The notes: a model not told the origin generated them from the letters alone. 64,000 nucleotides of DNA from Bacteroidales bacterium UBA1680 (GCA_002320605.1 DCKG01000034.1:1-64000), one strand, 5' to 3'. Shown: positions 1 through 8,970, counted from the first letter of the stretch. Numbers and translations: made by a program.

Positions 1-197
1 TATCATTTTCTGCAAGGTTTACAGACATAAAGGTACGAAATTCCGCAGACAAAAACAAAAAATACTACTTTTATTTGATTGATTGTCAATTTATTAAATA
101 ACTCTTAAGGAGCGACTAATTATAATATCAATTAGGTCTCACAAAGAGGAAAATGATCTTTTCAAAATCGAATCATTCCTTTCTCAGAACAAACCCC
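1..197. other. Intergenic stretch at window edge, possible outgoing minus-strand gene start
   Basis: No gene is visible here. A minus-strand ATG followed by one codon at positions 6-1 could be the start of a gene leaving the window, and the minus strand has a TACCTTTA sequence (29-36) close to the Bacteroidetes -7 consensus just upstream of it. This is only suggestive because the gene body is outside the window. The stretch is AT-rich like the rest of the first 4.5 kb. Confidence 0.25.
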
Positions 198-1541
198 TTA
201 TAACCCGGAAATATCCACTTTATAAAAAGTCGGAGCAACATTGTTCTTCTCTATGAACATCGCCATATAGATTGGCGCATAGGTAATCTTGCCTACGATG
301 CGCAGATTGTCGTTATTGAACACGACAGCTTCGGGCAGGTCGTATTCTTTGCAATCCATGATGTTGGACAAAGCGCGGTGTGTTTCGTAATCTTTGCCCG
401 ATTTTACCTCAATGGGCAGTACCTTGCCGTTAAGTTCTATAACAAAATCCAATTCTCCGCGCTTCTTGTTGTTGTAATAGTAAGGAACGATGCCGTGTGC
501 CACCAGTTCCTGCGCTACAGCGTTCTCATAGATTGAACCGAAATTGATATCCTTGTCTCCTTTTATAATCCGCATTTGAATACCCTCGGCATATTGGCTG
601 GCCAGCAGCCCGATGTCACTTTGGAAAAGTTTGAACAGATTGCGCGAACGGGCAAGCAGGAGCGGCATTTTCGGTTCTTCCACATTATAGACAGGCAATG
701 CTACACCTGCGTTAGTCAGCCACAAAAAACTATTCTCGACCCTGTCGAACTTCGCATGTTCATTCAGCCGTTTCAGGATGAAGCGTTTGTTCTTGGCATT
801 CAACTCGGGTGGAATAAGATTAAAAATCTCCTCGATATATAGTTTGTTGCTTGGATCGTATTGTGCGATGTCGCGTTTGTACAGACGAATAATGTCCTGC
901 TGCACAGCCATCACTTCTTGCAGGTTGTTGCTCTCTATATATTTGTTCACAGCAGCAGGCATACCGCCTACGACAAGATAAAGTTGGAATAGTTCCATAA
1001 TTTTGCCGTGAACGAACTCATCGACGGCGGTACGATTCAGCCACGCTTCGCGTAACGACCCGATAATGGTGTCATTGATCCCCACACACGAAATAAACTC
1101 CTCGAAATCGAGTGGGAACATATCTTTTACACCCATGTAACCTACCGGTTCCGAACGCAGGTCTTTCAATTCTACGCCCAGTAACGAACCGCTCAGAATG
1201 TAACGATACGAACCGTCATCCACCAGAAACTTGATTGCGGTAACGATATCGGGACATTGCTGTACTTCATCGAAAAAGACGAGTGTTTCGCCCTTGATGA
1301 GCGGTACGGAGGTAATTGTCGAAAGACGGAGCAGAATATCGCTGCTACTTTTTGCCCCCTTGAACAACTCCACGGCTTCAGGCATCTCAATGAAATTAAT
1401 CTCTACGAAACTTTTGAATGTCTTGCCGAATTGACGAATGGAGAATGTCTTCCCGATTTGTCGCGCTCCGGTAACAAGCAGGGCATTTCGAGTAGTTTCG
1501 TAGTAATGCTTGATGTAGTTGTCTATCTTCCTCTTTATCAT
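198..1541 (-). CDS. AAA family ATPase with C-terminal DUF4143 domain
   Basis: This 447-residue protein has a P-loop GARQIGKT at residues 25-32 and a Walker B stretch LVFFDEVQ near residue 90, followed by a winged-helix-like middle. Its C-terminal part carries GELDFVIE...PIEVKSGK (from about residue 362), the PDDEXK-like D...E-x-K signature of the DUF4143 family. Proteins of this family are common in Bacteroidetes and archaea and are usually solitary; their cellular role is not established, though a link to mobile-element or defence functions is often suspected. Length is normal and the ORF looks intact. The ATG at 1541 fits a promoter about 65 nt upstream. It sits in a low-GC region with an integrase and nuclease remains, so horizontal acquisition is likely. 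Confidence 0.85.
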   Translation of the reverse strand: MIKRKIDNYIKHYYETTRNALLVTGARQIGKTFSIRQFGKTFKSFVEINFIEMPEAVELFKGAKSSSDILLRLSTITSVPLIKGETLVFFDEVQQCPDIVTAIKFLVDDGSYRYILSGSLLGVELKDLRSEPVGYMGVKDMFPLDFEEFISCVGINDTIIGSLREAWLNRTAVDEFVHGKIMELFQLYLVVGGMPAAVNKYIESNNLQEVMAVQQDIIRLYKRDIAQYDPSNKLYIEEIFNLIPPELNAKNKRFILKRLNEHAKFDRVENSFLWLTNAGVALPVYNVEEPKMPLLLARSRNLFKLFQSDIGLLASQYAEGIQMRIIKGDKDINFGSIYENAVAQELVAHGIVPYYYNNKKRGELDFVIELNGKVLPIEVKSGKDYETHRALSNIMDCKEYDLPEAVVFNNDNLRIVGKITYAPIYMAMFIEKNNVAPTFYKVDISGL

Positions 1542-1610
1542 AATTCATTTTTGTTTTTTTCTATACAATTATTATCGAAGGCAACAAATCGGCCTGCCGC
1601 TTTTCTATGG

Positions 1611-1618
1611 CAAAAATA
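1611..1618 (-). promoter_or_regulatory. Putative promoter -7 box of the DUF4143 ATPase gene
   Basis: The minus strand reads TATTTTTG, an exact TAnnTTTG. A TTGG sequence lies 19 nt further upstream at the usual -33 position. It would give a leader of about 60 nt before the ATG at 1541. Confidence 0.5.
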
Positions 1619-2340
1619 AAAAGATTACGCCGTTTTTCCAAGAACCACATTCATGAATTTGCCACTTTTCCATAATTTATACCGTAGGTCCTAGCAATTT
1701 CAGATATTATAAGATTTTCCCACATTCTTGTGCCATTGTTTTGTGACATTTTATCGGATAGCTTTCGGCGGTTGGGGCTATTTCTTGCACGGGACGTTTG
1801 CCAAAACCGTTTTAGTCCGGGCTTGCCCTTGTGACACGAAAATTATTTCGGGGGAGCCTAATACCCCAACCACCTTATGTCGTTGGGAGCGTTGCCATAC
1901 AATCTGCAAGCAGAGGCGGTTGAATTGTCCGATGTTGAGTAGATTATGAAGCGGCAAACGGATAGATAGAGTGCTTGGGGTGTATTGGAAAATTTAGCCT
2001 ATACCTGTTCGTATCGGGCAGACATCCGATAAGAGGGAGAAAAAAGAATTTGCCCCTTATAGTTTTGGTCTCATCTGGTAAGAACAAGATCATATCTCGC
2101 TTGTCTTTCATTGGTCTTTCAATGTTACCGTCCGAGCAATGACATCCCAGTTCTAGGTGCAGTTTCGGACAACTGAGCAGTCTCCGATTTTCTTTTCAGT
2201 TATTTGCACGAAACGGTTTACTTTAGTTTTCTTGCCCTATATATAGAAAAATACTAAACTAAACAGAATTATATATGCCCGCGCGGGAATAAACTACACC
2301 AGCAAAAAACATCGGGAGCCACGCAAATTCGGTAGCTGTT
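1619..2340. other. Gene-poor stretch between ATPase and integrase genes
   Basis: About 720 bases without a convincing gene. Short open frames on both strands have no recognisable domain and no promoter. The GC-rich palindrome CCCGCGCGGG at 2278-2287 lies downstream of the integrase stop codon, inside AT-rich sequence. It could be part of an integrase terminator or of an attachment or recombination region, but no T-run follows it directly and no direct repeat was identified. Confidence 0.4.
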
Positions 2341-3474
2341 TTAGTCGAACAATCCGTTCACCAGATTGACTGCATCGTCCTTTTTCTGATTGATGATTTT
2401 GGCATACACCTGTGTCATTTTCACATCAGCATGGCCGAGTAATTTCGAGGTCGTGTAGAGGTCTGCACCGAGCGTCAGCATCATCGTGGCAAACGTGTGG
2501 CGGCTTGTATGAAATGAAAACCGCTTGTCGATTCCAGCCGCTTTCGCCCAAGGTTTGAGAAGTGTGTTTACCATCGTTGGACTCGGCAAATCGAATACAT
2601 GGTCTTCCGATGTCTTCTCCCCACGTTCCGGCATCCACTTCAAGGCTTCGGGGGAAAGCGGCAAATAAATCGGCTCTTTGGTCTTTTGCATGGATACAGC
2701 CAAACGATATTGTCCCCTATCAACAAAGACATCTTTCCACTTTAAACTGATGATATCGCTTATCCGCAGTCCGCAGAAACAGGAGAACAAATAAGCCTGT
2801 TTTACGGCATCATTTTTCATCGGAGTAGCAATCAATGCCCGCACCTCTTCAATGGTCATATACGACCGTTTACTCTCCGGCAGACGGATTTTATCCGAAT
2901 TGTTGATCTTCGTAAAAGGATTGACTTTTATAATTTCCGCTCGCACGGCTGCATTCAAAGCTCCGTTCAGAATGCGGTAATATGTGTGTAGCGTAAAATT
3001 TGATACTTGCTTACCTTTTGGCCGATATTCAGTCAGCAGATAGTCGATATACTCTTGGCAAAATGTTTTGTCGATCTGATCCATCGTTACCCGTTCTCCG
3101 GCATAATCTTTCAAGATGCGGATAGTAACTTGGATTTGGTTCCCATCTTTCTTTCCTCGCTTCGCTTGATTCTCTTTGTAGGTCTCCATCCAGTCCAAAA
3201 GAAAAATCTTTTCACGGGTTTCGATACCCGCTTCACCGTTGGTAAGTTGAATGATCCGTTTCGATTTGATGGCATTGGCTGCTGCCATAGTTGTTTGGTT
3301 CCGTACACGGGCATTGTTATCCGTTTCGGGGATAAGATACATCTTCAGATACTCATATGTTCGTTTACCGTCCCGATAGATATCCAAATACAGACTTTTG
3401 TTTCCATTGGCCAACTCTTTCATCCGAAGACGGATAGGTTCTTTGACTTTTGCGGGCTTCTTTACTCGTGGCAT
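2341..3474 (-). CDS. Tyrosine site-specific recombinase (Bacteroidetes integrase)
   Basis: A 377-residue tyrosine recombinase of the type that integrates conjugative or mobilisable elements in Bacteroidetes. The N-terminal part (about 15-90) looks like the arm-type DNA-binding domain, the next 100 residues are the SAM-like core-binding domain, and the C-terminal half is the catalytic domain. The full catalytic set is present: R237 in CGLRISD, a lysine in QKTKEP near 264-266, H322 and R325 in HTSRH, H348 in LLGH and the nucleophile Y357 in TQVYAKI. It appears intact and active. No excisionase, relaxase or transfer gene follows it in the window, so it may be the last functional piece of a degraded island, or the island may continue beyond position 1. 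Confidence 0.93.
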   Translation of the reverse strand: MPRVKKPAKVKEPIRLRMKELANGNKSLYLDIYRDGKRTYEYLKMYLIPETDNNARVRNQTTMAAANAIKSKRIIQLTNGEAGIETREKIFLLDWMETYKENQAKRGKKDGNQIQVTIRILKDYAGERVTMDQIDKTFCQEYIDYLLTEYRPKGKQVSNFTLHTYYRILNGALNAAVRAEIIKVNPFTKINNSDKIRLPESKRSYMTIEEVRALIATPMKNDAVKQAYLFSCFCGLRISDIISLKWKDVFVDRGQYRLAVSMQKTKEPIYLPLSPEALKWMPERGEKTSEDHVFDLPSPTMVNTLLKPWAKAAGIDKRFSFHTSRHTFATMMLTLGADLYTTSKLLGHADVKMTQVYAKIINQKKDDAVNLVNGLFD

Positions 3475-3505
3475 AGTTCCTCCTCTTTTACTGTTATTTC
3501 GGATG

Positions 3506-3513
3506 CAAAACTA
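3506..3513 (-). promoter_or_regulatory. Putative promoter -7 box of the integrase gene
   Basis: The minus strand reads TAGTTTTG, matching TAnnTTTG, about 32 nt ahead of the integrase ATG at 3474, which predicts a leader of roughly 27 nt. A clear TTTG at the -33 distance was not found. Confidence 0.45.
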
Positions 3514-3722
3514 CAAATAAAAGCCGAGATTAAGGAACAAATAAGAAACAAAAATGTACCGAAAAAGAGCCAAACGACTGAAAACAATAAAAGCAACTGA
3601 AAAGAAATAGGCACTTATAAATAGCTATAAAACAGCGAATTTATTTTTATATGCTTGGTTGTTGTTTTCATTTCAGATATGTATTATATAAATCTGGAAT
3701 ATTTTGAAAAGAGCTATCTGCA
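3514..3722. other. AT-rich non-coding stretch upstream of the integrase
   Basis: Very AT-rich sequence with no supported gene. It lies between the integrase promoter and the decayed genes on its other side, a normal position for an attachment site or for integrase regulation. I could not identify a core repeat by eye. Confidence 0.3.
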
Positions 3723-4100
3723 TTAAATCTTAAATACATTACCATAGCACTCTAGATTCAAATCCTCTATAAACGCCCTCATCCTAAAGGCATTCATGCC
3801 AGAAACCCCGATAAAAGTGATTGCCTCATGCTGCGCCGGAGTGACTCCAGCGAAACACGATGCAGCACTCGAGACCATGCGCTCCTGCCAGATAACCGTC
3901 GTTGCATAGATAGATCGATTGCGCCCGAAATGCCTATTCACCAGCATCCCAATCCATGTTGTATAGACGGTCTTTGTCAAGGTTTTGCCGTTTCTTGGAA
4001 AAACCACCTCAAAGGTAACGATGACTTCAGCGATTCTCAGGACATTATCGACGGAGTATGGACAGCCGGATGCCTTGAGCAGTCTTTTTTAAGTTCCTCG
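3723..4100 (-). pseudogene. Unrecognised open stretch, probably a decayed gene fragment
   Basis: An open frame runs on the minus strand from just after the YhcG remnant (opening at about 4100) to a stop at 3723, with an internal ATG at 4007. The 94 residues after that ATG do not match any family I recognise. The reading frame is offset by one from the YhcG C-terminal remnant and meets it at a run of six A residues (4085-4090), so it may be its frameshifted continuation or a second fragment. No promoter or other start signal is evident. Confidence 0.3.
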
Positions 4101-4505
4101 TCAGGCGATTCCGTATAATATCGGGCGAATTGAATGCCGGCATAACCAAGTTGCAGCAACTGAATCTGCTCGTTATACCCTGCTGCGTAGAGGAGCAAGC
4201 CCAAAAGGCTTTTGAACACCAGATCCCGGGATATTGCTCCGCCTTCTCTCATTGTAGAGAGCTCGGTTTTGATTACTTCCTCCGGCTTTCGACTGATTAG
4301 AGTACGTTCGTACAGCATGCCTTCAACTTGGCTACGCAACTCCCTTATGCTCAATCTCTCAGAAGCCGCCATTGTAGCATAGAATTCACATGCGAGGAAA
4401 TCCTCTATTGCAGTAGCCTCCCATAAAGGTTGACCACGGCAATTGTAGCGACAGCGTAAACACAATCTGATAATCCTCAAATTCTCTGGCGGATTGCATC
4501 ATCAG
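4091..4505 (-). pseudogene. YhcG/DUF1016-type PDDEXK nuclease remnant, internally deleted and frameshifted
   Basis: Pieces of a DUF1016 (YhcG) nuclease can be read in two frames. The first, from about 4505, gives LMMQSAREF and then QIVFTLSLQLPWSTF. After a frameshift near 4400 the second gives EFYATMAASERLSIREL, GMLYERTLISRKPEEVI and ISRDLVFKS, all typical of the DUF1016 N-terminal domain. The text then jumps straight to GLLLYAAGYNEQIQLLQLG and ARYYTESPDEELKK, which match the far C-terminal end of the nuclease. Roughly 85 residues between them are missing, and in intact relatives these contain the catalytic D and E-x-K residues. The gene cannot encode an active nuclease. The identification rests on family consensus recalled from knowledge, not on a search. 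Confidence 0.75.
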
Positions 4506-4559
4506 ACGGCGGTGCACCCCGTGGGTATCGGACAGATGCAGGATACTAATTGTCATCAT
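4503..4559 (-). pseudogene. N-terminal stub of a metallophosphoesterase, cut off by foreign sequence
   Basis: From ATG codons at 4559 and 4556 the minus strand encodes TISILHLSDTHGVHRR, the usual start of a calcineurin-like metallophosphoesterase, with the first metal-binding motif D-x-H. After HRR the frame runs directly into YhcG sequence (LMMQSAREF) and stops at 4386. The rest of the phosphoesterase is absent. The start codon overlaps the end of the preceding small membrane gene by about 11 nt, so the two were probably translationally coupled before disruption. Confidence 0.7.
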
Positions 4560-4795
4560 TGCCGTAGACGACCTTAAAGATAATGTCTCCGCTTCTCATA
4601 CCGGCGTAGGCGGCGAGGTTCAGGACGGCAGGAATCCAGTAGAAGGCTTCCTTGGCCGAGTAGGCGTAATTGGCGCATCCTGCGCTTGAGATGACGCCGA
4701 GCATCGCCAGGAGTATCCAGCGCGCTCCCCTCCAGAACTCCCTGAGTCCCTTCGATGATTTGTTTCAATCCGTTACTTTTCGGACAGGCCCCCAT
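4546..4795 (-). pseudogene. Small membrane protein gene with an apparent one-base frameshift
   Basis: One frame from the ATG at 4795 gives MGACPKSNGLKQIIEG. The frame that continues it, shifted by one base near 4747, gives LREFWRGARWILLAM, then AFYWIPAVLNLAAYAGM and a stop at 4546-4548. Joined, they make a protein of about 80 residues with a conserved-looking head and one or two membrane segments. Neither frame is complete alone, because a TGA precedes the second frame and it lacks an early ATG. A one-base insertion, or a sequencing error, explains this. With the truncated phosphoesterase downstream it forms a decayed or damaged two-gene unit. Confidence 0.5.
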
Positions 4796-4885
4796 GACAT
4801 CTTGGGGGTTTTCATGCAGACATCAACTACAGATACCCCAGAGCCATACTGCATCGCTCGGCAAAAGCATGCTGGACAGCAAGCG

Positions 4886-7800
4886 TTATTTCTTCTGGAT
4901 GATTTTCGCAGGCCCCAGCAAGCCGGCAGGAAGAAGCTGCGAATCCTTAGTGAACCAATTATCGTAGTCTATCCAAGCTATTTTCTTTGCACCGGGCTGC
5001 AGGTCACCGATTATCCTGTTCGCCCAGAGATTTGCGACTTTAATCTCAAGCTGATTCTCCCCCGGCTTCACTGCCGAGGTTACGTCCACCACGAAAGGCT
5101 CTTTCCAAGCCCTTCCGCAATCCATGCCGTTGACCTTCACTTCTGCGATGTTCTTCACCGAACCAAGGTCAAGGATGATTTTCCCCGAAGTGTCTGGCAC
5201 ATTCACTGTGTTCGAGTATGTGGCTACGCCGGAGAAATACTTTATTCCCGGATCTTCCGATTCCGTAAATGACTGAAGATTCTCGAACACCGCAGATTCC
5301 GGCGCTCCCCTGTTCTCCTGGAAGCGCACATTCCAAGGAGCAGAAACCCTCGCCAGCTCTTTCGCCTGAACCTCAGGGACGGCATGCTGAGCCTCGCCTT
5401 TGCCGGCGAACACCACGAAGACGGCATCTATCGGTGTAAGATGCAGGGAAACAGACGTCTTCCCATCGGCGCATTTATAAGAAGCCTCTTCAATGGTGCC
5501 ATCGTCCGGATGCCAGATCTGAGGTTTCATGCCAGAGACATTGAAAACGATGGAAGTGTCGCAGTACGTATCCAATGGACGGTTAATCCAGAAAATCTCG
5601 ACTCCGTTGTCTGCCCTGTGCAGGAACCTGGTGTTGTAAGGCAGGACGACCTGAGGCTCTATCCTAGCTTTTTCGACAAGTTCTGCCAGAGAACCAACCT
5701 CGTAGACATTTGCCCTCTTGGAATCCCAGATATCTTTCACCAAGGCATCGAAGATAGCCTGGTCATCAGACAATCCGGCAGGGCGCTGCGCCCTTTTCCC
5801 GCCGATGATGGCGCCTGCTTTCGCAAGCTCGTCAATCTTACGCAGGACAGGCACGGAAACATATTCCATGTTCTTGTCCATCCATAGAATCTTGTAGCTG
5901 ACGCCGCTGCCTGCGACAATTTTCCCGTTCTTAAACGAGATGTGGTTCAGGAGCACGTCCGGGCTGCAGTAATCCCACTGGAAGCCAGAAGGAATGGCAG
6001 GGTCCTCGCTACCGAATATTCCTGTGACATTCCCGTCCTCTCCATAATAATAGAGTATGTCGGCGACATTCTGCCCGGCCTGCAGCATATAACAGCTCCT
6101 TGCAAGGTAGTCCATCCATGTGCCTGCCATCTCCGCCCAGGTCTCACGACGGTTGAACCACTGTCCGTATTTCCCAAGGCTCAGCCCCGGCACATGCACG
6201 TCGTCTGGTTGATGAGCGCTCTCGTGAATCACGAAACGGTTTATCCCACCGCTCAGCTCTCTGTCTGCCACGAGCTTGAGCGTTTCCGGACAAAAGACAT
6301 AAGCATTTCCCTTCTCACCGTTGACCGTCATGGATTCAGCAGCGGCTATGTTCTGCCCGTAGATATGTGCTACCGAAGAAGATTCCTTGCAGTCAGCCTT
6401 CCCGTTCGTGTTATAGCCAGTGATTATCTCGCTCTTGACCCTTGGATCATTGCACCAGGTAGCGGACATCGGGATCTGCGCAGTGCGCTTGACATCCATG
6501 CCATCCACGATATATGCCCTCCCAGCCTCATGGGACTCAGTGTAACGTCCCTTCATTCCATACTCATCCTGAAGGATTTTCGTAAGCAGGTCGTAATTTT
6601 CTGCGATCAGCTCGCCAATCGTCATCCGAAAATCATGCAAGAAGGCGTCGCTCCTTTCTGGCGAGCCGATAATCTCTCCTGCGATGGCAGGCAGCCATTT
6701 CCGCATGTCATAGCCTCTCCTTCTAGAGAACTCTCCGAACATGGCAGGTGTCCAGTTTTCATGACCCGCCTCATAGCTGTCATTGAGAATATATTGTATT
6801 CCTTCCTGGCCAAGCATCCCGCCAGAAGCACCCTTGTACATGTCAAGATATTCATGGAAATATTTGGTCCATGCCTCCGGATCCATCTTGTCAACCTCCA
6901 GCCCCGTGGCCTCATCCGGAGCAGGGTGGTTGCATTTGCCCGTGAGGGACCATCCGAAACGATATATTCTCCATTTGCCTGAGGGAGCGTTCCAGTCAAG
7001 GTTCCCAAGAGAGTCAGTGAAATCGCTGAGCAGCACTACGTCTTCCTCGCTCGGAACCGGCTCTCCATTTATGGCGGTCGGGAACTTGTTGACATGGGCT
7101 ACGCTTGAATATCCTGCCTTGTCTTCATAAGAATTGACCTTTGAATATGGAAACAGCTTGAATTCCGAGACCTTGACAGAATAAACGGATGCCTTGCTGC
7201 TTCTCAGGTCATTGAGAGTGACTCTGAAATGCTTAGCCGTCGTCGCTTGTATATTAATCGTTTTCTGCACCCCTCTGATCTCATTCAGGTCTGCGACCTT
7301 CTTGAAATGAGAGCCATCTTCGCTGCTTTCCAGAATGCCCCATCTGTCGGAAGCGAGAGACACTGACCTGACAGTCACTTCCTGAGGAAAAGAATATTCA
7401 ATCCATGCCTTTCTGTCTTTTGATATCAGGGTACCCGCTTCAGCAAAGCTGCCGTCAGTCAGCTGGCCGTACGTGAAGTTTCCTCCGCTGACGGCAAGCT
7501 TGACGCCTTCAGCTGAGATTTCCGCACGATCCTCCGGCTGCTTTACTGCAACGACCGCAATATCCTCATAATAAGGCTTGCCTTTGTATGGAGTGTCCAC
7601 ATTCTCATCCTGAAATCTGCCCACTGCCATTATAGGGTCTGGCAGCCTCACGGAGATTTCTTTCCCTCCTTCAACATCAACAGTGCGCCAGACTATTTTC
7701 TTCATAGCATCTTCTGGCTTGACCCATGGGCCCCCTGTAGTGCTCCAGCCAGGCGAACTCGCCACGGACATTTCCATATCCAAAGAATCCGCCACCTTCA

Positions 7801-8140
7801 CCGCATAAGCGAAAGCGTCTTTCCAGTCATCCTGCATGTAAATCAGCCGCTTCTCCACAATCGTAGGAGTGCTGATCGCCGCATCGAAATGATGGAATCC
7901 GGCTATCCCGGACCTGTCCATCCACTCCAAGTCTTTCTTTATGCCATCTTTCGTGATGTTCCCGTTCATCCAGTGCCACCACACGTACGGCCTGGCCTCG
8001 CGAGGAGGGTTGGCGAAGCCTTCCCGCAGAGCGGAAATTCCTTTGTCAGAGGCTACCCTATTGCTCGAGGCACATCTTGTAAAAATCAGCGCGGCAATAA
8101 TTATGAATACAACTGATAGCAGGAGATATATTTTTCTCAT
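4886..8140 (-). CDS. GH106-like alpha-L-rhamnosidase, lipoprotein
   Basis: A 1084-residue protein with an N-terminal hydrophobic segment ending in the lipobox IFTRC (Cys23), so it is probably anchored in the outer or periplasmic membrane. The segment FANPPREARPYVWWHWMNG, followed by GIKKDLEWMDRSGIAGF, is the hallmark N-terminus of glycoside hydrolase family 106, enzymes that remove terminal alpha-L-rhamnose from plant and bacterial glycans. Length fits the family. The C-terminal 150 residues look like a beta-sandwich. It lies downstream of, and probably shares transcription with, the DUF1080 gene (80 nt gap). The rhamnose-linked utilisation operon at 36.6-58 kb has no rhamnosidase of its own, so this enzyme may supply its rhamnose; that link is inference. 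Confidence 0.85.
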   Translation of the reverse strand: MRKIYLLLSVVFIIIAALIFTRCASSNRVASDKGISALREGFANPPREARPYVWWHWMNGNITKDGIKKDLEWMDRSGIAGFHHFDAAISTPTIVEKRLIYMQDDWKDAFAYAVKVADSLDMEMSVASSPGWSTTGGPWVKPEDAMKKIVWRTVDVEGGKEISVRLPDPIMAVGRFQDENVDTPYKGKPYYEDIAVVAVKQPEDRAEISAEGVKLAVSGGNFTYGQLTDGSFAEAGTLISKDRKAWIEYSFPQEVTVRSVSLASDRWGILESSEDGSHFKKVADLNEIRGVQKTINIQATTAKHFRVTLNDLRSSKASVYSVKVSEFKLFPYSKVNSYEDKAGYSSVAHVNKFPTAINGEPVPSEEDVVLLSDFTDSLGNLDWNAPSGKWRIYRFGWSLTGKCNHPAPDEATGLEVDKMDPEAWTKYFHEYLDMYKGASGGMLGQEGIQYILNDSYEAGHENWTPAMFGEFSRRRGYDMRKWLPAIAGEIIGSPERSDAFLHDFRMTIGELIAENYDLLTKILQDEYGMKGRYTESHEAGRAYIVDGMDVKRTAQIPMSATWCNDPRVKSEIITGYNTNGKADCKESSSVAHIYGQNIAAAESMTVNGEKGNAYVFCPETLKLVADRELSGGINRFVIHESAHQPDDVHVPGLSLGKYGQWFNRRETWAEMAGTWMDYLARSCYMLQAGQNVADILYYYGEDGNVTGIFGSEDPAIPSGFQWDYCSPDVLLNHISFKNGKIVAGSGVSYKILWMDKNMEYVSVPVLRKIDELAKAGAIIGGKRAQRPAGLSDDQAIFDALVKDIWDSKRANVYEVGSLAELVEKARIEPQVVLPYNTRFLHRADNGVEIFWINRPLDTYCDTSIVFNVSGMKPQIWHPDDGTIEEASYKCADGKTSVSLHLTPIDAVFVVFAGKGEAQHAVPEVQAKELARVSAPWNVRFQENRGAPESAVFENLQSFTESEDPGIKYFSGVATYSNTVNVPDTSGKIILDLGSVKNIAEVKVNGMDCGRAWKEPFVVDVTSAVKPGENQLEIKVANLWANRIIGDLQPGAKKIAWIDYDNWFTKDSQLLPAGLLGPAKIIQKK

Positions 8141-8220
8141 TTCGTATTTTTAGGGATACTATATTATGATATTGGCCTTCATTGCCCTGGCTGCAAAAAA
8201 CACAGTGCCGGAGACGCAAA

Positions 8221-8970
8221 CTACAGCTCCTTAATCTTAATATTCTTGAAGCTTACCTCGTTGCCGTGATCCTGAAGCAGGATGTTGCCACGGACATGGT
8301 TGCCGAAATTATTCCAATTCTTGTATTTGCTATACGCCACGAGAGCATTCCATTCCTGATTGTTGCGCTCGTATTCGAGAAGTTTCACCCCATTCAGCCA
8401 ATGCTCCACGTGATTGCCTTCAACGATGATCATCGCAGTATTGAATTCATTGATATCGAACGGCTTGTCTTCCGGAGCCGGAATCAGGTCGTACACGGAA
8501 CCCAGCTTGCGGTTGCCCTTTACGCCTAATTTTGCGTCAGGGTGACGCAGGTCATCGAGAATCTGAAACTCGCAACCGATGGCAGACCCTTCTCCTTTGT
8601 TCTCATTAGGGTCCACGAAATATTTTATTCCGCTGTTGGCCCCCTCCGTGATTTTGAAATCTACTTTCAAAATGAAATCCTTGTAGGTTTCGGTCGTCAC
8701 GATGTCGCCTCCATTGGCAGATTCTTTGCCCTCGCTGGCCTGCACCGACAGCACTCCGTTCTCAATCTGCCAGCCATGATCCGGAAATTTATCAAGCTTT
8801 GCTCCACGCCAACCATTCGTTGTTTTTCCATCCCAGAGCAGCTTCCAGCCTTCTCTCACTTCAGTCGGAGATAGGGTGTTGTCTGGGAAAGTTTCATTGG
8901 ACTTTTTGTTCTGAGATGACAGGGGCAATGCCATGATGGCAGCAACTGCGAAAAATAAAAACTTTTTCAT
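8221..8970 (-). CDS. Secreted DUF1080 (3-keto-disaccharide hydrolase-like) protein
   Basis: A 249-residue protein starting MKKFLFFAVAAIMALPLSS, a Sec signal peptide. The ATG at 8970 is preferred over an upstream one because the signal peptide begins there. The rest is one DUF1080 domain, a concanavalin-like beta sandwich, recognisable from EGWKLLWDGKTTNGWRG, a long SGIKYFVDP stretch, and EHWLNGVKLLEYER. Members have been assigned as 3-keto-glycoside hydrolases or as carbohydrate-binding proteins; substrate cannot be told from sequence. It sits ahead of the GH106 rhamnosidase on the same strand, which suggests a joint role in breaking down a glycoside. Confidence 0.85.
   Translation of the reverse strand: MKKFLFFAVAAIMALPLSSQNKKSNETFPDNTLSPTEVREGWKLLWDGKTTNGWRGAKLDKFPDHGWQIENGVLSVQASEGKESANGGDIVTTETYKDFILKVDFKITEGANSGIKYFVDPNENKGEGSAIGCEFQILDDLRHPDAKLGVKGNRKLGSVYDLIPAPEDKPFDINEFNTAMIIVEGNHVEHWLNGVKLLEYERNNQEWNALVAYSKYKNWNNFGNHVRGNILLQDHGNEVSFKNIKIKEL

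Noticed and set aside
1728..1949. 73-codon open frame between the ATPase and the integrase
   Set aside because: Cysteine-rich translated text without a domain, and no promoter box.
5942..6982. 346-codon open frame antisense to the GH106 gene
   Set aside because: It lies wholly within a strongly supported gene on the other strand, has no domain or signal and reflects the base composition of that gene.
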